DNA from: Clostridiaceae bacterium
GTDB taxonomy: Bacteria > Bacillota > Clostridia > Lachnospirales > Lachnospiraceae
Reading direction: 5' to 3'
Assembly (NCBI GenBank): GCA_910575795.1
Contig: CAJTGE010000015.1
Coordinates: 1-64,000 of the forward strand
Length of the DNA: 64,000 nucleotides
In this document: positions 1 to 9,455 of the stretch, piece after piece
How the letters are laid out: the number at the start of each line of letters is the position of its first letter
Position numbering within the stretch: the first letter of the stretch is position 1
The notes under the pieces: model-generated
Database searches by the model: none
Told to the model about the DNA's origin: nothing
What the model saw: the letters and a program-made list of their open reading frames with translations, nothing else
Program-made: the position numbers and the translations under genes

Positions 1-32
1 TTCTATTTGACAGCTTAGACAGACACAAAAAG

Positions 33-96
33 TTATCCCGAATATTTCTCAAAGAAATGCCGCTGTTACTGGCTTTCTTTGAGGTATTCGGGATAA
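33..96. repeat. Stem-loop left of the IS66 element
   Basis: Arms at 33-57 and 74-96 (TTATCCCGAATA ... TATTCGGGATAA) form a long imperfect hairpin with a short loop. It lies outside the IS66 ends, so it belongs to the sequence that the IS entered. It may be a terminator or the end of an older element; no T-run follows. Confidence 0.5.
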
Positions 97-247
97 TCTG
101 ACTTTCGGTATAACTATTCTTGTCCCGAATTCGGTAAGCGTCAAATAAGAACGTGTAGTGAAATATATGGCGTTCTCCTGTAAAATCAGGGTTAGAGTTT
201 TTAGGGTTCACTCCAAAAACTCTAAATCCAGATAAAGGAGAATACCT

Positions 248-643
248 ATGGACATTTCCACTTTAACTCCGGATAAACAGGTAAAACTTCAATACTGGCT
301 GGATGTGATCCGGCAATGCAGAGCCTCCGGCCTGACGAATCAGGTATGGTGCGAACAGCATGATATCTCTTTAAAAAGCTATTATTACTGGATCGCAAAG
401 ATCCGGAAGCTGGCGCTTGAGGAACTGCCCCGAAAAAGGAATGGATCCAGGCCGGTAATGGAGCAGACTGTGCTGCTGCCGGATGCTGCTGCGGAATTTA
501 CGGAAGTATCCCTTCGCGGCAGACAGGATTTCACTGCCGCTCCTGCGGCAGTGCTCCATATCGGTACTGTGACGGCTGAACTCTTTGAGGATACTCCCTG
601 CGGCCTGCTGGAAACTATCCTGAAAGCAGTGCGGTCATGTTAG
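248..643 (+). CDS. tnpA: IS66 accessory protein TnpA
   Basis: This is the first gene of the IS66 element, encoding 131 residues. The N-terminal half reads as a helix-turn-helix of the kind found in IS66 TnpA/OrfA: residues 15-45 contain W-L-D-V-I-R-Q-C, then W-C-E-Q-H, then S-Y-Y-Y-W. The start has AAAGGAG at the proper distance. Its last codons overlap tnpB by 7 bp (637-643), which points to translational coupling. Family members are needed for transposition, but their exact biochemical role is unclear. It appears intact. Confidence 0.93.
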   Translation: MDISTLTPDKQVKLQYWLDVIRQCRASGLTNQVWCEQHDISLKSYYYWIAKIRKLALEELPRKRNGSRPVMEQTVLLPDAAAEFTEVSLRGRQDFTAAPAAVLHIGTVTAELFEDTPCGLLETILKAVRSC

Positions 644-1011
644 GCGACCTCTCCCGGGTAGAAAAGATCTATATACGCACCGGGTACACAGATATGAGGA
701 AACAGCTGGATGGTCTGATCGATATCATCCAGTACAGCTTCCGGCTTGATCCTTACAGCAATTCCCTGTTCCTCTTCTGCGGGAAACGGGCGGACCGGAT
801 CAAGGCAGTCCACTATGAAGGGGACGGTTTCTGTCTTTTCTATAAGCGCTACGAAAACGGCCGCCTCCAGTGGCCGCGCACAGGCGAAGAAGCCAGATTA
901 ATCTCCCATCAGCAACTCCGCTGGCTGCTGGAGGGACTGAACCCGGAGCAGCCCAGAGCGGTTCGCAAATGGGATCCCCCAAAGCCCGGGAAATCCGAAA
1001 ATTCCTTATAA
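637..1011 (+). CDS. tnpB: IS66 accessory protein TnpB (Orf2)
   Basis: This 124-residue protein shows the hallmark TnpB pattern: the segment RTGYTDMRKQLDGL at residues 14-27, F-L-F-C-G-K-R-A-D-R-I-K near 46-57, and G-F-C-L-F-Y-K-R near 64-72. The family is the accessory Orf2 of IS66 elements. The gene overlaps tnpA at its 5' end and is followed 65 bp later by the transposase. Length is normal for the family and no frameshift is seen. Confidence 0.94.
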   Translation: MLGDLSRVEKIYIRTGYTDMRKQLDGLIDIIQYSFRLDPYSNSLFLFCGKRADRIKAVHYEGDGFCLFYKRYENGRLQWPRTGEEARLISHQQLRWLLEGLNPEQPRAVRKWDPPKPGKSENSL

Positions 1012-1075
1012 ATACTGGAAAATCCTGCTGTTTTATGGTATAATGGTTTCATCAGAACAGGAAGGTTTTCAGCCC

Positions 1076-2611
1076 ATGCCGGATATAGGACAGGAGTACA
1101 AAAAGCAGATCAAAGAACTGGAACAGCAGGTCCGGCTCCTGAAGGAGCAGGTTGATTTCCTTACCCGTAAACTTTATGGGACAAAATCAGAGAAGACGTC
1201 TGCCCTTGAAATAGAGGGACAGATGTCTCTTTTTAATGAGATTGAAACCTGCGCCGATCCGAAGGCGCAGGAGCCGGATCCGGTGGCGGCCGAAAAGCAT
1301 CTGCGCAAAAGAAAATATGCCGGCCAGCGGGAAAAACTGATAAAAGACATTCCCCGCAGCAAAGTACTCCACACGATTGATGAGAGAGAACAGATCTGTG
1401 AAAGGTGCGGAGGCGCCATGGTAAAAGTCGGTGAGGAGTTTGTCCGTACCGAGGTACAGTTCATCCCTGCCAGCCTCAAGGTGATCGACCATTACCGGGA
1501 AACCTATGAATGCAGGGCATGCCGCAAAAACGGAACACCTTATATGGAGAAGTCCCCGGCGCCGTATTCCCCGGTCATGCATTCCCTGGCGTCTGCTTCC
1601 ACGATCGCATGGCTCATCCATCAGAAGTTTGAGCTGGGCATTCCATTATACCGCCAGGAAAAGGAATGGGAGGCCCTGGGCCTTTCCTTAAGCAGGGCAA
1701 CGATGTCGAACTGGCTCCTTTGCGTCTACCGGGACTGGCTCTCTCATGTGGTCTCTCATTTGAGGCAGGAACTTCTAAAACAGGGGCATCTGCATATCGA
1801 TGAGACCCATGTACAGGTGCTGAAGGAACCAGAGCGGAAGAACACTTCGGATTCTTACATGTGGGTGTACTGCAGCATTCGAGACTGTAAACGGCCGGTT
1901 CGGTATTTTGAGTACCAGCCGGGGAGGGGCGGAAAATATCCGGAAGCGTTTTTAAAAGGCTATACCGGATATATCCATACGGATGCTTATTCCGGGTACA
2001 ATGGGGTGAAAGGGGTTACGAGATGCCTGTGCTACACCCACCTGCGACGCGCTTTCGTGGACGCGCTGCCCAAAGACATCCATGACCCGAAAGCTTCAAA
2101 ACCCGCAGAGGCAGTCCTGCGGCTGAATAAGCTGTTTGAGATAGAAAAGGAACTGGAGGGCCTTCCCCCGGAACAGAAGAAAAAGGAACGGATCAACCGC
2201 GAGAAACCGCTTCTCGAGGCTTTTTGGTCATGGGCAGAGCTAAACTCTGCCGGGGAACTGCCAAAGTCGAAGCTCCATACAGCTTTTCGGTATGCCCTGA
2301 ACAACCGGCAGGAATTTTTTAATTATCTTGAAGATGGGAACTGTTCCATTAGTAATTCCCTTGCGGAGAATTGTATCCGCCCCTTTGTGATCGGCCGGAA
2401 GAACTGGCTGTTTGCGGGAAGTCCGAAGGGCGCTGCTGCAAGCGCAGGGATCTATACCCTGGTCGAAACAGCGAAAGCCAATGGCCTGGATGCAATGAAA
2501 TACATCAAATATATCCTGTCAGATATGCCAGGGAGTACATTTCTTGAGAATCCGGAATATCTGGATGACTATCTACCATGGGATCCCATAGTACAGGAAC
2601 GGTGCCGATGA
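1076..2611 (+). CDS. tnpC: IS66 transposase TnpC
   Basis: This is a DDE transposase of about 511 residues. It has an N-terminal leucine-zipper-like coiled coil (residues 5-35), a zinc-finger region with C-E-R-C-G-G and C-R-A-C pairs, then the catalytic core: HIDETH (first Asp, near 238), HTDAYSGYN (second Asp, near 300) and NSLAENCIRPF (Glu, near 428). The start chosen at 1076 is preceded by AGGAAGG. An upstream in-frame ATG at 1043 has no such site. A hairpin around 2607-2645 follows the stop inside the element. It appears functional. Confidence 0.93.
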   Translation: MPDIGQEYKKQIKELEQQVRLLKEQVDFLTRKLYGTKSEKTSALEIEGQMSLFNEIETCADPKAQEPDPVAAEKHLRKRKYAGQREKLIKDIPRSKVLHTIDEREQICERCGGAMVKVGEEFVRTEVQFIPASLKVIDHYRETYECRACRKNGTPYMEKSPAPYSPVMHSLASASTIAWLIHQKFELGIPLYRQEKEWEALGLSLSRATMSNWLLCVYRDWLSHVVSHLRQELLKQGHLHIDETHVQVLKEPERKNTSDSYMWVYCSIRDCKRPVRYFEYQPGRGGKYPEAFLKGYTGYIHTDAYSGYNGVKGVTRCLCYTHLRRAFVDALPKDIHDPKASKPAEAVLRLNKLFEIEKELEGLPPEQKKKERINREKPLLEAFWSWAELNSAGELPKSKLHTAFRYALNNRQEFFNYLEDGNCSISNSLAENCIRPFVIGRKNWLFAGSPKGAAASAGIYTLVETAKANGLDAMKYIKYILSDMPGSTFLENPEYLDDYLPWDPIVQERCR

Positions 2612-2727
2612 CCACTGCCCTTTTATTATAGAGGGTTGGTGGTTATTTTTCTATCCACTATCTTATTTGACGCTTACCGAATTCGGGGTAAACTTGGCAA
2701 GCAGGGCGTTTGTATATACAAACGCTC

Positions 2728-2767
2728 AAAACGGACTTCCAGCGTTGCCGCCGGAAGTCCGTTTTTG
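2728..2767. terminator. Rho-independent terminator
   Basis: A 12-13 bp stem (ACGGACTTCC ... GGAAGTCCGT) is flanked by A-rich sequence on the left and TTTTT on the right, so it could work in both directions. It lies downstream of the minus-strand AlbA_2 gene. A perfect 20-bp palindrome (GCGTTTGTAT and its complement) sits just left of it at 2706-2725. Confidence 0.75.
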
Positions 2768-2854
2768 CTTGTTGGGACAGCGTCCCAAACCCTTTGAACA
2801 GCCCCTTGCCGGGGCTGGCTGTGCGTTCGGAAACCGAACGCTATTTCATCTTAT

Positions 2855-4135
2855 TCAATCCTCAAATTTATATTTTTCATTTACTGCTTGTGCTATCATC
2901 TCGGGACTTTTTGACGGAGAAAATCCAAACTCGGCAGCAAAGAAATCGTATGCTAAAGTGGACACTAAGGAATGATAGTCAAGTGAATCATAATTCTTCA
3001 GAAAAACTGTTCGGCTCCTACTATGTGTCCTGCTGGAAAAATGCAACCCACTTTCTCTTGCTTCATCCAAATATTTTTGCCCCTCGAAAAATAATACTGT
3101 GTTATTCGCATTTTCAATTTCAAAGCAAACTGCAAAATTGCTGATGGGTATTTTATAATGTTCATAGATATCAGCCAAACTCAACAAAACTCCAAAAACG
3201 CAATTAAATGAATCGACACCTCCGCAAATTTTGATCTGATCGCCATTTATCAGGCCCATCTGTTTTAATTTGGATACCATTTCCTTCTGCTCAAACTCGC
3301 TAACAAGTCCAAGAGGAATATGTATCTTTGCAGAGAAATCAAAAAACACCTCCATTGTTGGGGTTGTACTTCGTAACGATGGGTCAATTGCCTTGTGCCT
3401 AAAAATCAGAGAATCAAAAGAATTCTGCACATTTGAAAATATAACACCATCGCGTGCCGCAGTAACCTGAGAACACAATTCAGCATAATCATCATATGTT
3501 CTCAATCGCTTTTGACTTGACTGATGAATATTTTTGAAATAAACATTACATATCGGGTAAGTTATCTTGCCGCGTCCAAATAGAATTTCATTCTCTGGAA
3601 AATAAATGTTCCTCTTGAAAAACTCGGCCAATTCATTTTGGAAGGACTGCGACTTTTGATATAAAAAGTCGATTGTCGCTCGTTCCGATTTTATGGGTTC
3701 TTTGCTACTTCCATTACGAATATACACTGTGCCATTCGCTACATATGGAGAGAACTTCCCTTCATAAATCTCAACTACCAGCACTCCCTCGCCCTTGTTT
3801 TTGGGGTTCCGTATGAATCTGGAATCAAAAGCCGGGATGGGTGAAGTTCTTTCTTTTAGTAACTGCGAGATTGTCTGGCTATAGTCAGACCTAATTTTGG
3901 GAATACAAGTAACTTCGTGGCTGTTGTCATCAATTCCGATAATAAGCCACCCTCCTTCGGAGTTAGCAAAGGAAGTAATGATGGCTGGAATTTTATCTTT
4001 TACGGACTTATCGAAGGTACTTTTGTACTCAACTTTATATCCTTCATCAACAGTTCTTAGCTGTCCCAAATGAGAAAACCGGATTTTCGATAGCTCAAGA
4101 GGATTTCCGTTTTTGTCTTCAAAAGGAGAGTACAC
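2855..4135 (-). CDS. AlbA_2 (Schlafen-like) domain protein linked to the RM gene
   Basis: The N-terminal part (about residues 25-150) has the AlbA_2/Schlafen-type pattern: V-E-Y-K-S-T-F, then the segment ANSEGGWLIIGIDD, and later a G-T-V-Y-I-R-N-G-S motif. The C-terminal 250 residues are not recognised. I chose a GTG start at 4135: its G is also the last base of the upstream gene's TAG stop, and GGAGG lies 10 bases before it. An in-frame ATG at 4189 lacks a ribosome site. The overlap implies co-translation with the MmeI-like protein, so it may be an accessory or anti-phage partner. AlbA_2 proteins are often nucleic-acid-binding regulators or nucleases. The role here is inferred from context. 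Confidence 0.75.
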   Translation of the reverse strand: MYSPFEDKNGNPLELSKIRFSHLGQLRTVDEGYKVEYKSTFDKSVKDKIPAIITSFANSEGGWLIIGIDDNSHEVTCIPKIRSDYSQTISQLLKERTSPIPAFDSRFIRNPKNKGEGVLVVEIYEGKFSPYVANGTVYIRNGSSKEPIKSERATIDFLYQKSQSFQNELAEFFKRNIYFPENEILFGRGKITYPICNVYFKNIHQSSQKRLRTYDDYAELCSQVTAARDGVIFSNVQNSFDSLIFRHKAIDPSLRSTTPTMEVFFDFSAKIHIPLGLVSEFEQKEMVSKLKQMGLINGDQIKICGGVDSFNCVFGVLLSLADIYEHYKIPISNFAVCFEIENANNTVLFFEGQKYLDEARESGLHFSSRTHSRSRTVFLKNYDSLDYHSLVSTLAYDFFAAEFGFSPSKSPEMIAQAVNEKYKFED

Positions 4136-6927
4136 TATTCCATCACCTCCACCAATTTTTGATACATCCTCATCAGTTCCGCCACGCATTTGCTCTCTGT
4201 CATGTCCCTGACAGAAAACCCATAAGCCTGCATAACTGCTCGGTCATTATCCTGATGCGCCTTTCGCAATTCCGGGGGCATAGTCAATTCATCATAGAGA
4301 TCAGCAAGACTGCTTTCCGGATAGCGGGCGCGGGCGTCCAGAATTGCCTGGGCAGTCTGCTCAATTTTGGTCTTTTGCGTATCGGTGGGTGTGGGCCAAG
4401 GGAAGTTGTTGTAAACCACATCTTTGGAGTAGCGATAGTCGCTCTTAATGCGGCCACAGACAGCCCTTGTCCATGCCATATGCACGTTTGACATCATAAT
4501 GCCAAAATGATAAATCTTAGCATCTGGGATGATTTGCACAGCGTCATTGACCACTATTTGCGGCTGCACAAATCCAAACGGAATATAACGGCGTGTTTCA
4601 GAGGAATGGCGAGGGATGATGATATACTCACTGTCAGGATGCCGGATTTCCTGGAACAAAGTCGGAGTATCCGCACTCCTCTGTGTAGCCGCTTTTGTGC
4701 TGTTCAGTCGGAACTGCCTTACTTGCTCCACTCGCTCCATGATGAATGGGGACTTGCGCAGTTCAGAAGGAGATGCGCCGACCAGCCACAGGCAGTAGCG
4801 GGCTTTATTGTTGATGTACTCGGTTGCGCCATATATTTGCCGGATAAACTTTTCCGTTCCCGGTTCACGCTTGAGCAGTTCGTCACGTTCTTCTGGGGAT
4901 AGGAATAGAAAGCCGCCATCTGTTGGTTTATTCCCATATACCATCTGCGGTACATTGCAAATAGAATTGGTTCGGCTATCAATAAATACATTGGGGGCAT
5001 CAAGCAGATAGGGATTGATATTCTCTACTTCTTGATATCGCTCTGTTGTATAAATCCGCTTAGGCGCAGGATTAGGCTCATTACTGAACCCCACAATCAC
5101 ACAATGGACATGAGCCTTAATACTGGCTTCGCTGTCCCAACGGAATGTGCGGTGCGCAAAGTCAATATGAATACCGAAACGTTCATAAAGCGGCTTCCAA
5201 ACTCCTGCGACCTGTTCGCCTTGGGTAATGGAATTGGTAGACACAAACGCTGTCCGAACGGCGGTTCCCTGCATCAACTGTGCCGCCTTGAAATACCAGC
5301 CGGAAACATAGTCGATCTTGCCCGCTGTTTTGTAAGGCTTGCCCTTTTCATCAACATAGACGGAGAGAATATCATCTTTCTGTGCTTTGCTTTGCAGTGA
5401 GTAACCTACAAACGGCGGATTCCCCATAATGTAGTTCAGCTCATGCTTGGGGACAACACTTGCCCAGTCTACCTGGAGAGCGTTCCCCTCGGTGATATTG
5501 GCATAGGATTTCAACGGCAGAAAGTCCAAGGACATATGCACCACATCCTCGGTTTCTTTCATCATCTGACTTTCCGCAATCCATAGGGCGGTCTTTGCCA
5601 CTGTCACGGCGAAGTCGTTGATCTCGATGCCGTAAAATTGACCGATGGACACTTGGATAGGATCGCCAACATCCAACATAATCTGCCCCCGGTGGAGTAG
5701 GGAGAGCGTCTCGTTTTCCAGCCGTCGAAGGGAGATGTATGTCTCAGTCAGGAAATTTCCAGAGCCGCAAGCCGGATCAAGAAATTTCAGACCAGCCAAC
5801 TTCTTTTGAAATGATTCCAATTGGGCCTTGCGGGTTCGGTCAACTGTAATTTCTTTGATTTCCGCAAACTCGGCTTTCAGTCCGTCCAGGAACAACGGGT
5901 CAATCAGCTTGTGGATGTTCTCGATAGATGTATAGTGCATCCCTCCGCTGCGCCGGGTCTCCGGGTTTAATGTGCTTTCAAAAACTGCGCCGAAAATAGT
6001 AGGGCTGATGTCGCTCCAGTTAAAATCCTCGCTGGCATTTTCCAGAAGGAGCGTTTTCAATTCTTCTGTGAAAGGCGGGATTTCAATATCCTCGTCACTG
6101 AACAAGCCGCCATTAACATAAGGGAATACCGCCAGTGCCGGATTATCATCCGCAAGGTATTTGTCGCGTGATTCCGGTTTCTGATCTAAGATTTTGAATA
6201 ATTCCACCAGCGCCCTACGAATACCACTGATAGGAACATCCCTGAGATAATCGTGGAACATACTTTTGCCGCCGAAAATCCCAGCATCTTCCGCATAAAG
6301 GCAGAATACCAGCCGGACACAGAGCTTGTTCAGGCTTTGAAGCGTTGACTGACTGCTGGGGTCCTTGTACTGTTTCAAAAGCGCGTCATAAAGCACCCCT
6401 ACCAGTTCGCCAGCTTGTAGGGAGATTTCCATTTCTTTTTTGATGTGTTCACTCCCAGTGTCCACCAGGAATTGCAACCGGTAATACTCCTTCTCCAAAT
6501 CCGCAAGGAGAATCACTTCCGGATCGCCGCCGGGCCGCTCCATATCATACACATGGAATTCGGCAAAATTGCAAATCACAATCCAGCGGGGGCGCTGGGA
6601 ATAAGGCAGTTCGGCGGCGTACCGCTTTGCCTGCTGGAACGGGGACAGCAGCGAACCGTCAGACTGCTTGATGGCGGCTTTCAAGTTTTTGTCAATGCTC
6701 TTTTGCTCAATCAGCACATGGGTAGAGGGGATAATGCCGTCAATGAAGCTGGTATGGTCCAGCTTCACCTGTTCCTCAAACGTGATAAAACTGCCCACAT
6801 CCTCAACACCCAGCACATCAGAGAGCAGCGTCAGCCAAAATGTCTGGCTTTGTCCCTTCTCATAGCCTTTATCTTTCCAGTAAGCCGCGAACTTCCTGGC
6901 GGCTACCTTTTGTTGCGTATCAGTCAT
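4135..6927 (-). CDS. MmeI-like type IIL restriction-modification protein
   Basis: This 930-residue single-chain enzyme matches MmeI-family length. Near the N-terminus, D63, E74 and K76 form a D-X10-E-X-K nuclease signature. The adenine-methyltransferase core has motif I LDPACGSGNFL near residue 384 and motif IV NPPFVGYS near 500. The C-terminal third should be the target-recognition region. Known family members use one specificity domain to methylate adenine and to cut at a fixed distance. The start has GAGGTGATAGT before the ATG. The next gene starts on its stop codon. No frameshift is visible, so it is probably active. The target sequence cannot be read from the protein by eye. Confidence 0.85.
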   Translation of the reverse strand: MTDTQQKVAARKFAAYWKDKGYEKGQSQTFWLTLLSDVLGVEDVGSFITFEEQVKLDHTSFIDGIIPSTHVLIEQKSIDKNLKAAIKQSDGSLLSPFQQAKRYAAELPYSQRPRWIVICNFAEFHVYDMERPGGDPEVILLADLEKEYYRLQFLVDTGSEHIKKEMEISLQAGELVGVLYDALLKQYKDPSSQSTLQSLNKLCVRLVFCLYAEDAGIFGGKSMFHDYLRDVPISGIRRALVELFKILDQKPESRDKYLADDNPALAVFPYVNGGLFSDEDIEIPPFTEELKTLLLENASEDFNWSDISPTIFGAVFESTLNPETRRSGGMHYTSIENIHKLIDPLFLDGLKAEFAEIKEITVDRTRKAQLESFQKKLAGLKFLDPACGSGNFLTETYISLRRLENETLSLLHRGQIMLDVGDPIQVSIGQFYGIEINDFAVTVAKTALWIAESQMMKETEDVVHMSLDFLPLKSYANITEGNALQVDWASVVPKHELNYIMGNPPFVGYSLQSKAQKDDILSVYVDEKGKPYKTAGKIDYVSGWYFKAAQLMQGTAVRTAFVSTNSITQGEQVAGVWKPLYERFGIHIDFAHRTFRWDSEASIKAHVHCVIVGFSNEPNPAPKRIYTTERYQEVENINPYLLDAPNVFIDSRTNSICNVPQMVYGNKPTDGGFLFLSPEERDELLKREPGTEKFIRQIYGATEYINNKARYCLWLVGASPSELRKSPFIMERVEQVRQFRLNSTKAATQRSADTPTLFQEIRHPDSEYIIIPRHSSETRRYIPFGFVQPQIVVNDAVQIIPDAKIYHFGIMMSNVHMAWTRAVCGRIKSDYRYSKDVVYNNFPWPTPTDTQKTKIEQTAQAILDARARYPESSLADLYDELTMPPELRKAHQDNDRAVMQAYGFSVRDMTESKCVAELMRMYQKLVEVME

Positions 6928-7080
6928 ACTATCACCTCAGCGTCAATCGGACATTGAAAATAGCCTGTCCTTCAATGCGCTTATATCCTCAAAAACTACT
7001 ATACCACATAGAACGGCAGATTTCCAGATAAACCCCAATAATTCTCCAAGCAATCTCGTTGTTTGTCACACATAAACGCT

Positions 7081-7120
7081 GAAAGCCGGCCTACTTGTAG
7101 TAAGCCGGCTTTCGGTATTT
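7081..7120 (-). terminator. Hairpin after tnpV
   Basis: GAAAGCCGGC at 7081-7090 pairs with GCCGGCTTTC at 7104-7113. It lies just beyond the stop of the minus-strand tnpV gene. The following T-tract is weak in both directions. Confidence 0.5.
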
Positions 7121-7160
7121 GCGCACTCACAGTAGCGCATTTGCAAGGGCATTGAACCCA

Positions 7161-7550
7161 CTAAGCATTGCATATCTCGTCTCTGATAATTTCTTCAGCA
7201 CAACTGGCGATGCTGTTCATGGCCTGTACCCACGCCCATTGAGAACGCCGCTTCAAGTCCTCAGTTACGCCTTCGGTATCAGCCATCTGCTGGACAATGA
7301 GACGGTAGCGGTTTTGTGCTTGTTCGTTAAGGTCGGCAAGGTATGTATGCAGCTTGCCCGTCAAAATTAGATGGTTGAGCAGAAGCGGGTTCGTTTCTTC
7401 CAGGTATGCTCTGTGCATCCGCCCCCATTTCCCGATGGGGCGGTTATCCTCCTCCGGTAGTTCAATGGCCGGGATGTAGTAGTCCCCGACAAGGATGTAA
7501 TCAAGGCCGTTGGCCTCGTCATGGATTCTCGGGTTCAATTCGCTCATCAT
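7161..7550 (-). CDS. tnpV: Transposon-encoded protein TnpV
   Basis: The protein starts MMSELNPRIHDEANGLDY and carries G-K-W-G-R-M-H-R-A-Y-L, I-L-T-G-K-L-H-T-Y-L-A-D-L-N-E-Q-A-Q and E-G-V-T-E, the pattern of TnpV from Tn4451-type mobilizable elements of Clostridia. The ATG at 7550 has GGAGG upstream; a second ATG follows at 7547. The function of TnpV is not established. It lies beside a truncated TnpX-like recombinase on the opposite strand, which supports a decayed Tn4451-like element. The gene itself appears full length (about 129 residues). Confidence 0.85.
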   Translation of the reverse strand: MMSELNPRIHDEANGLDYILVGDYYIPAIELPEEDNRPIGKWGRMHRAYLEETNPLLLNHLILTGKLHTYLADLNEQAQNRYRLIVQQMADTEGVTEDLKRRSQWAWVQAMNSIASCAEEIIRDEICNA

Positions 7551-7686
7551 GTGTACCTCCATATGATAGTCTGGTTTGATTATCGGTAGCCGCTACCGAT
7601 AATGCGCCATACCATCTCGCCGGAGATAATCGACCGCCGTTGCACTGCTTTTTTGTATCATTCTTTATATAAGGCTGACTAATGAT

Positions 7687-8922
7687 ATGTACAGCCGGGA
7701 TATTTCAAAGAAAGTGCTGGCCGGGCGCATGACACGCTCCCGTCAGGGGAAGTTTTGCGGCGGGCAGCCGCCCCTTGGCTTGATGCGTGACCCGGAGGAA
7801 AGGGGACACCTTATCCTTGACCCGGACACTGCGCCGACTATCCGAAGAATCTATGACCTTGCCTTAAACGGCTGGGGGTGTATGCGGATAGCCAAACAGC
7901 TTATGGAGGATAAAATCCCCATCACACGGGTAAAAAGCAATACGGAATGTGACGTGAATTATTATTCGTGGGGGAGCGCAAGGATTAGCCATATCCTGCG
8001 GAACCCGTTTTACAAGGGCGCACATCTTGTCTGCCGGACGCACCAGAAAGGAATCCGCTCCAACACCTATGACATCATTCCCCGTGAGGAATGGGAAGTG
8101 CTTGAGGGCTGCCATGAAGCTATCGTAAGCCCGGAGGACTGGGAAAAGGTGCAGGAACTCATTGACCGCCGCCCGCCTATCATGGAGGGGAACGCTTGCC
8201 CCTTCTACAACCTGTTCCACGGCATTATCTACTGTGCCACCTGTGGGAAGTCCATGCAGGTACGCTATGAGAAGGTGGGCAGAACCGGGAAGAACCGCTT
8301 TACCGGCGAGGAACGGGAGCCGATAGACAAGGCGTATTATATCTGCCAGACGTATAACCGGCTTGGGAAGGATGCCTGCACCAGCCATAAGGTGGAAGCG
8401 AGGGATTTGTACAACCTTGTGCTGAAGGATATTCAGGAACTTGCGGCAATGGCGTTGAAAGACGTGGAATCGTTCTACCAGCGGATCAGCAGCCGCATGG
8501 AGCGGCGGTATCTGGCGGACGCTTCGGAGATGGAGAAGGAACGGGAGCGGCTGGAAGCAAGGAACCGGGAGATTGACGATATGTTCCTGAACCTGTATAC
8601 CGACAAGGCAAAGGGAATCCTGTCCGAGCAGCGGTTTGTGAAGCTGACGGCGGCAATGGAGCGGGAACAGGAGGAAAACCAGAAGCAGCTTAAAGAACTG
8701 GCACTCTCCCTGCGCCGCTCCAACGAGCAGGAAAGTGATGTCCGCACCTTTATCCGGGAAATCAGGCAGTACGCCGCAGTCCGGGAACTGGACGAGGGTA
8801 TCTTAAACCGCCTTATCAGCCGGATTCTGGTGGGGGAGGTGAAAAAGGTTGACGGGGAGAAATTTCAGGAAATCAAAATCATTTATAACTTTGTCGGGGA
8901 GATACCGGCGGTAACAGAATAA
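7687..8922 (+). pseudogene. Large serine recombinase (TnpX-like), N-terminal catalytic domain missing
   Basis: The 411 residues begin at the end of a resolvase domain (Y-S-R-D-I-S-K-K-V). They continue through the recombinase domain (G-L-M-R-D-P, then I-R-R-I-Y-D-L-A), a zinc-ribbon segment (C-A-T-C-G-K) and a long coiled coil near residues 285-350. Intact family members have another ~130 residues with the catalytic serine, and these are absent here. Homology seems to begin at about 7681, so the gene was cut there. Without the serine it cannot catalyse strand exchange. It sits head to head with tnpV. Confidence 0.85.
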
Positions 8923-8928
8923 CGGCAA

Positions 8929-9009
8929 TGCCCTTCTCTCTTTTTGGGGGAAGGGTTTTCTTTTTGCCCGTACACGAAAAAGAAGCCGGGTTCCCTATTC
9001 TCCGGCTTC
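8929..9009. terminator. Back-to-back terminator hairpins
   Basis: A CCCTTC...GAAGGG hairpin followed by TTTTCTTTTT (8930-8965) fits a terminator for the plus-strand recombinase. A second stem, GAAGCCGG / CCGGCTTC (8982-9009), with A-runs on its left, fits a terminator for the minus-strand gene array that ends at 9026. Confidence 0.65.
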
Positions 9010-9025
9010 CAGAAAAAACTGGGAT

Positions 9026-9394
9026 TTATTTGATAGGTGTCCCAATGCGTTTATCCAATCTCCATTGTGGTGCCATTCCATCATCGGCATAATATTCGTC
9101 CATTGCTGTAATTTTATCGTTTTTTGTTTGAATAAACGAAGTCACATGAAAAGAAATACTTCTATCTTTGGGATAGATACGAACAACTGTAATAATTAAA
9201 TCATTCACAATTTCTACTCTTTCAACGAGTCCGTCCCATTCTCCGGGGTACTCACAATTCGCAACAATATATTCATCCACCGTAAAATGCTCGTTGGTGC
9301 AATGCCAATTTACATAGGCTTCTGCATGAAAGTATTTTCTAATTTCTCTTTCATCTTGGGCAAGAACGGCTTTCCAAAATTGTTCTATATTCAT
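9026..9394 (-). CDS. NTF2/SnoaL-like small protein
   Basis: This 122-residue protein starts MNIEQFWKAV with AAAGGAG upstream. The order of elements (N-terminal helices, Y-F-H-A-E-A-Y-V-N-W-H, then strands V-H-V-T-S-F-I and K-I-T-A-M-D-E-Y-Y) matches the nuclear transport factor 2 / SnoaL-like cone fold common in small stand-alone clostridial proteins. No catalytic role can be assigned. It is the last gene of the 9.0-11.3 kb minus-strand array. A short shared leader (CCAGTTTGACATACTGG at 9432-9448) stands just upstream and recurs at other array junctions. Confidence 0.7.
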   Translation of the reverse strand: MNIEQFWKAVLAQDEREIRKYFHAEAYVNWHCTNEHFTVDEYIVANCEYPGEWDGLVERVEIVNDLIITVVRIYPKDRSISFHVTSFIQTKNDKITAMDEYYADDGMAPQWRLDKRIGTPIK

Positions 9395-9455
9395 AATTTT
9401 CTCCTTTAAATTGCGATTTCCCAGTATGTCAAACTGGAAATGGTTGAGAAAGACA

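Larger units (their letters stand above)
134..2677 (+). mobile_element. Complete IS66-family insertion sequence
   Basis: The left end starts GTAAGCGTCAAATAAG at 134 and the right end is its inverted copy, ending ...CTTATTTGACGCTTAC at 2677, giving a 2544-bp element. The same 8 bases, CGAATTCG, flank both ends (126-133 and 2678-2685). That is the 8-bp target duplication expected for IS66. It carries tnpA, tnpB and tnpC in the usual order, all apparently intact. A hairpin at 192-225 sits in the leader before tnpA. The clean duplication suggests a recent insertion. Confidence 0.95.

Noticed and set aside
6445..6957. 170-residue plus-strand open frame
   Set aside because: It is antisense to the MmeI-like gene, which has full catalytic motifs.
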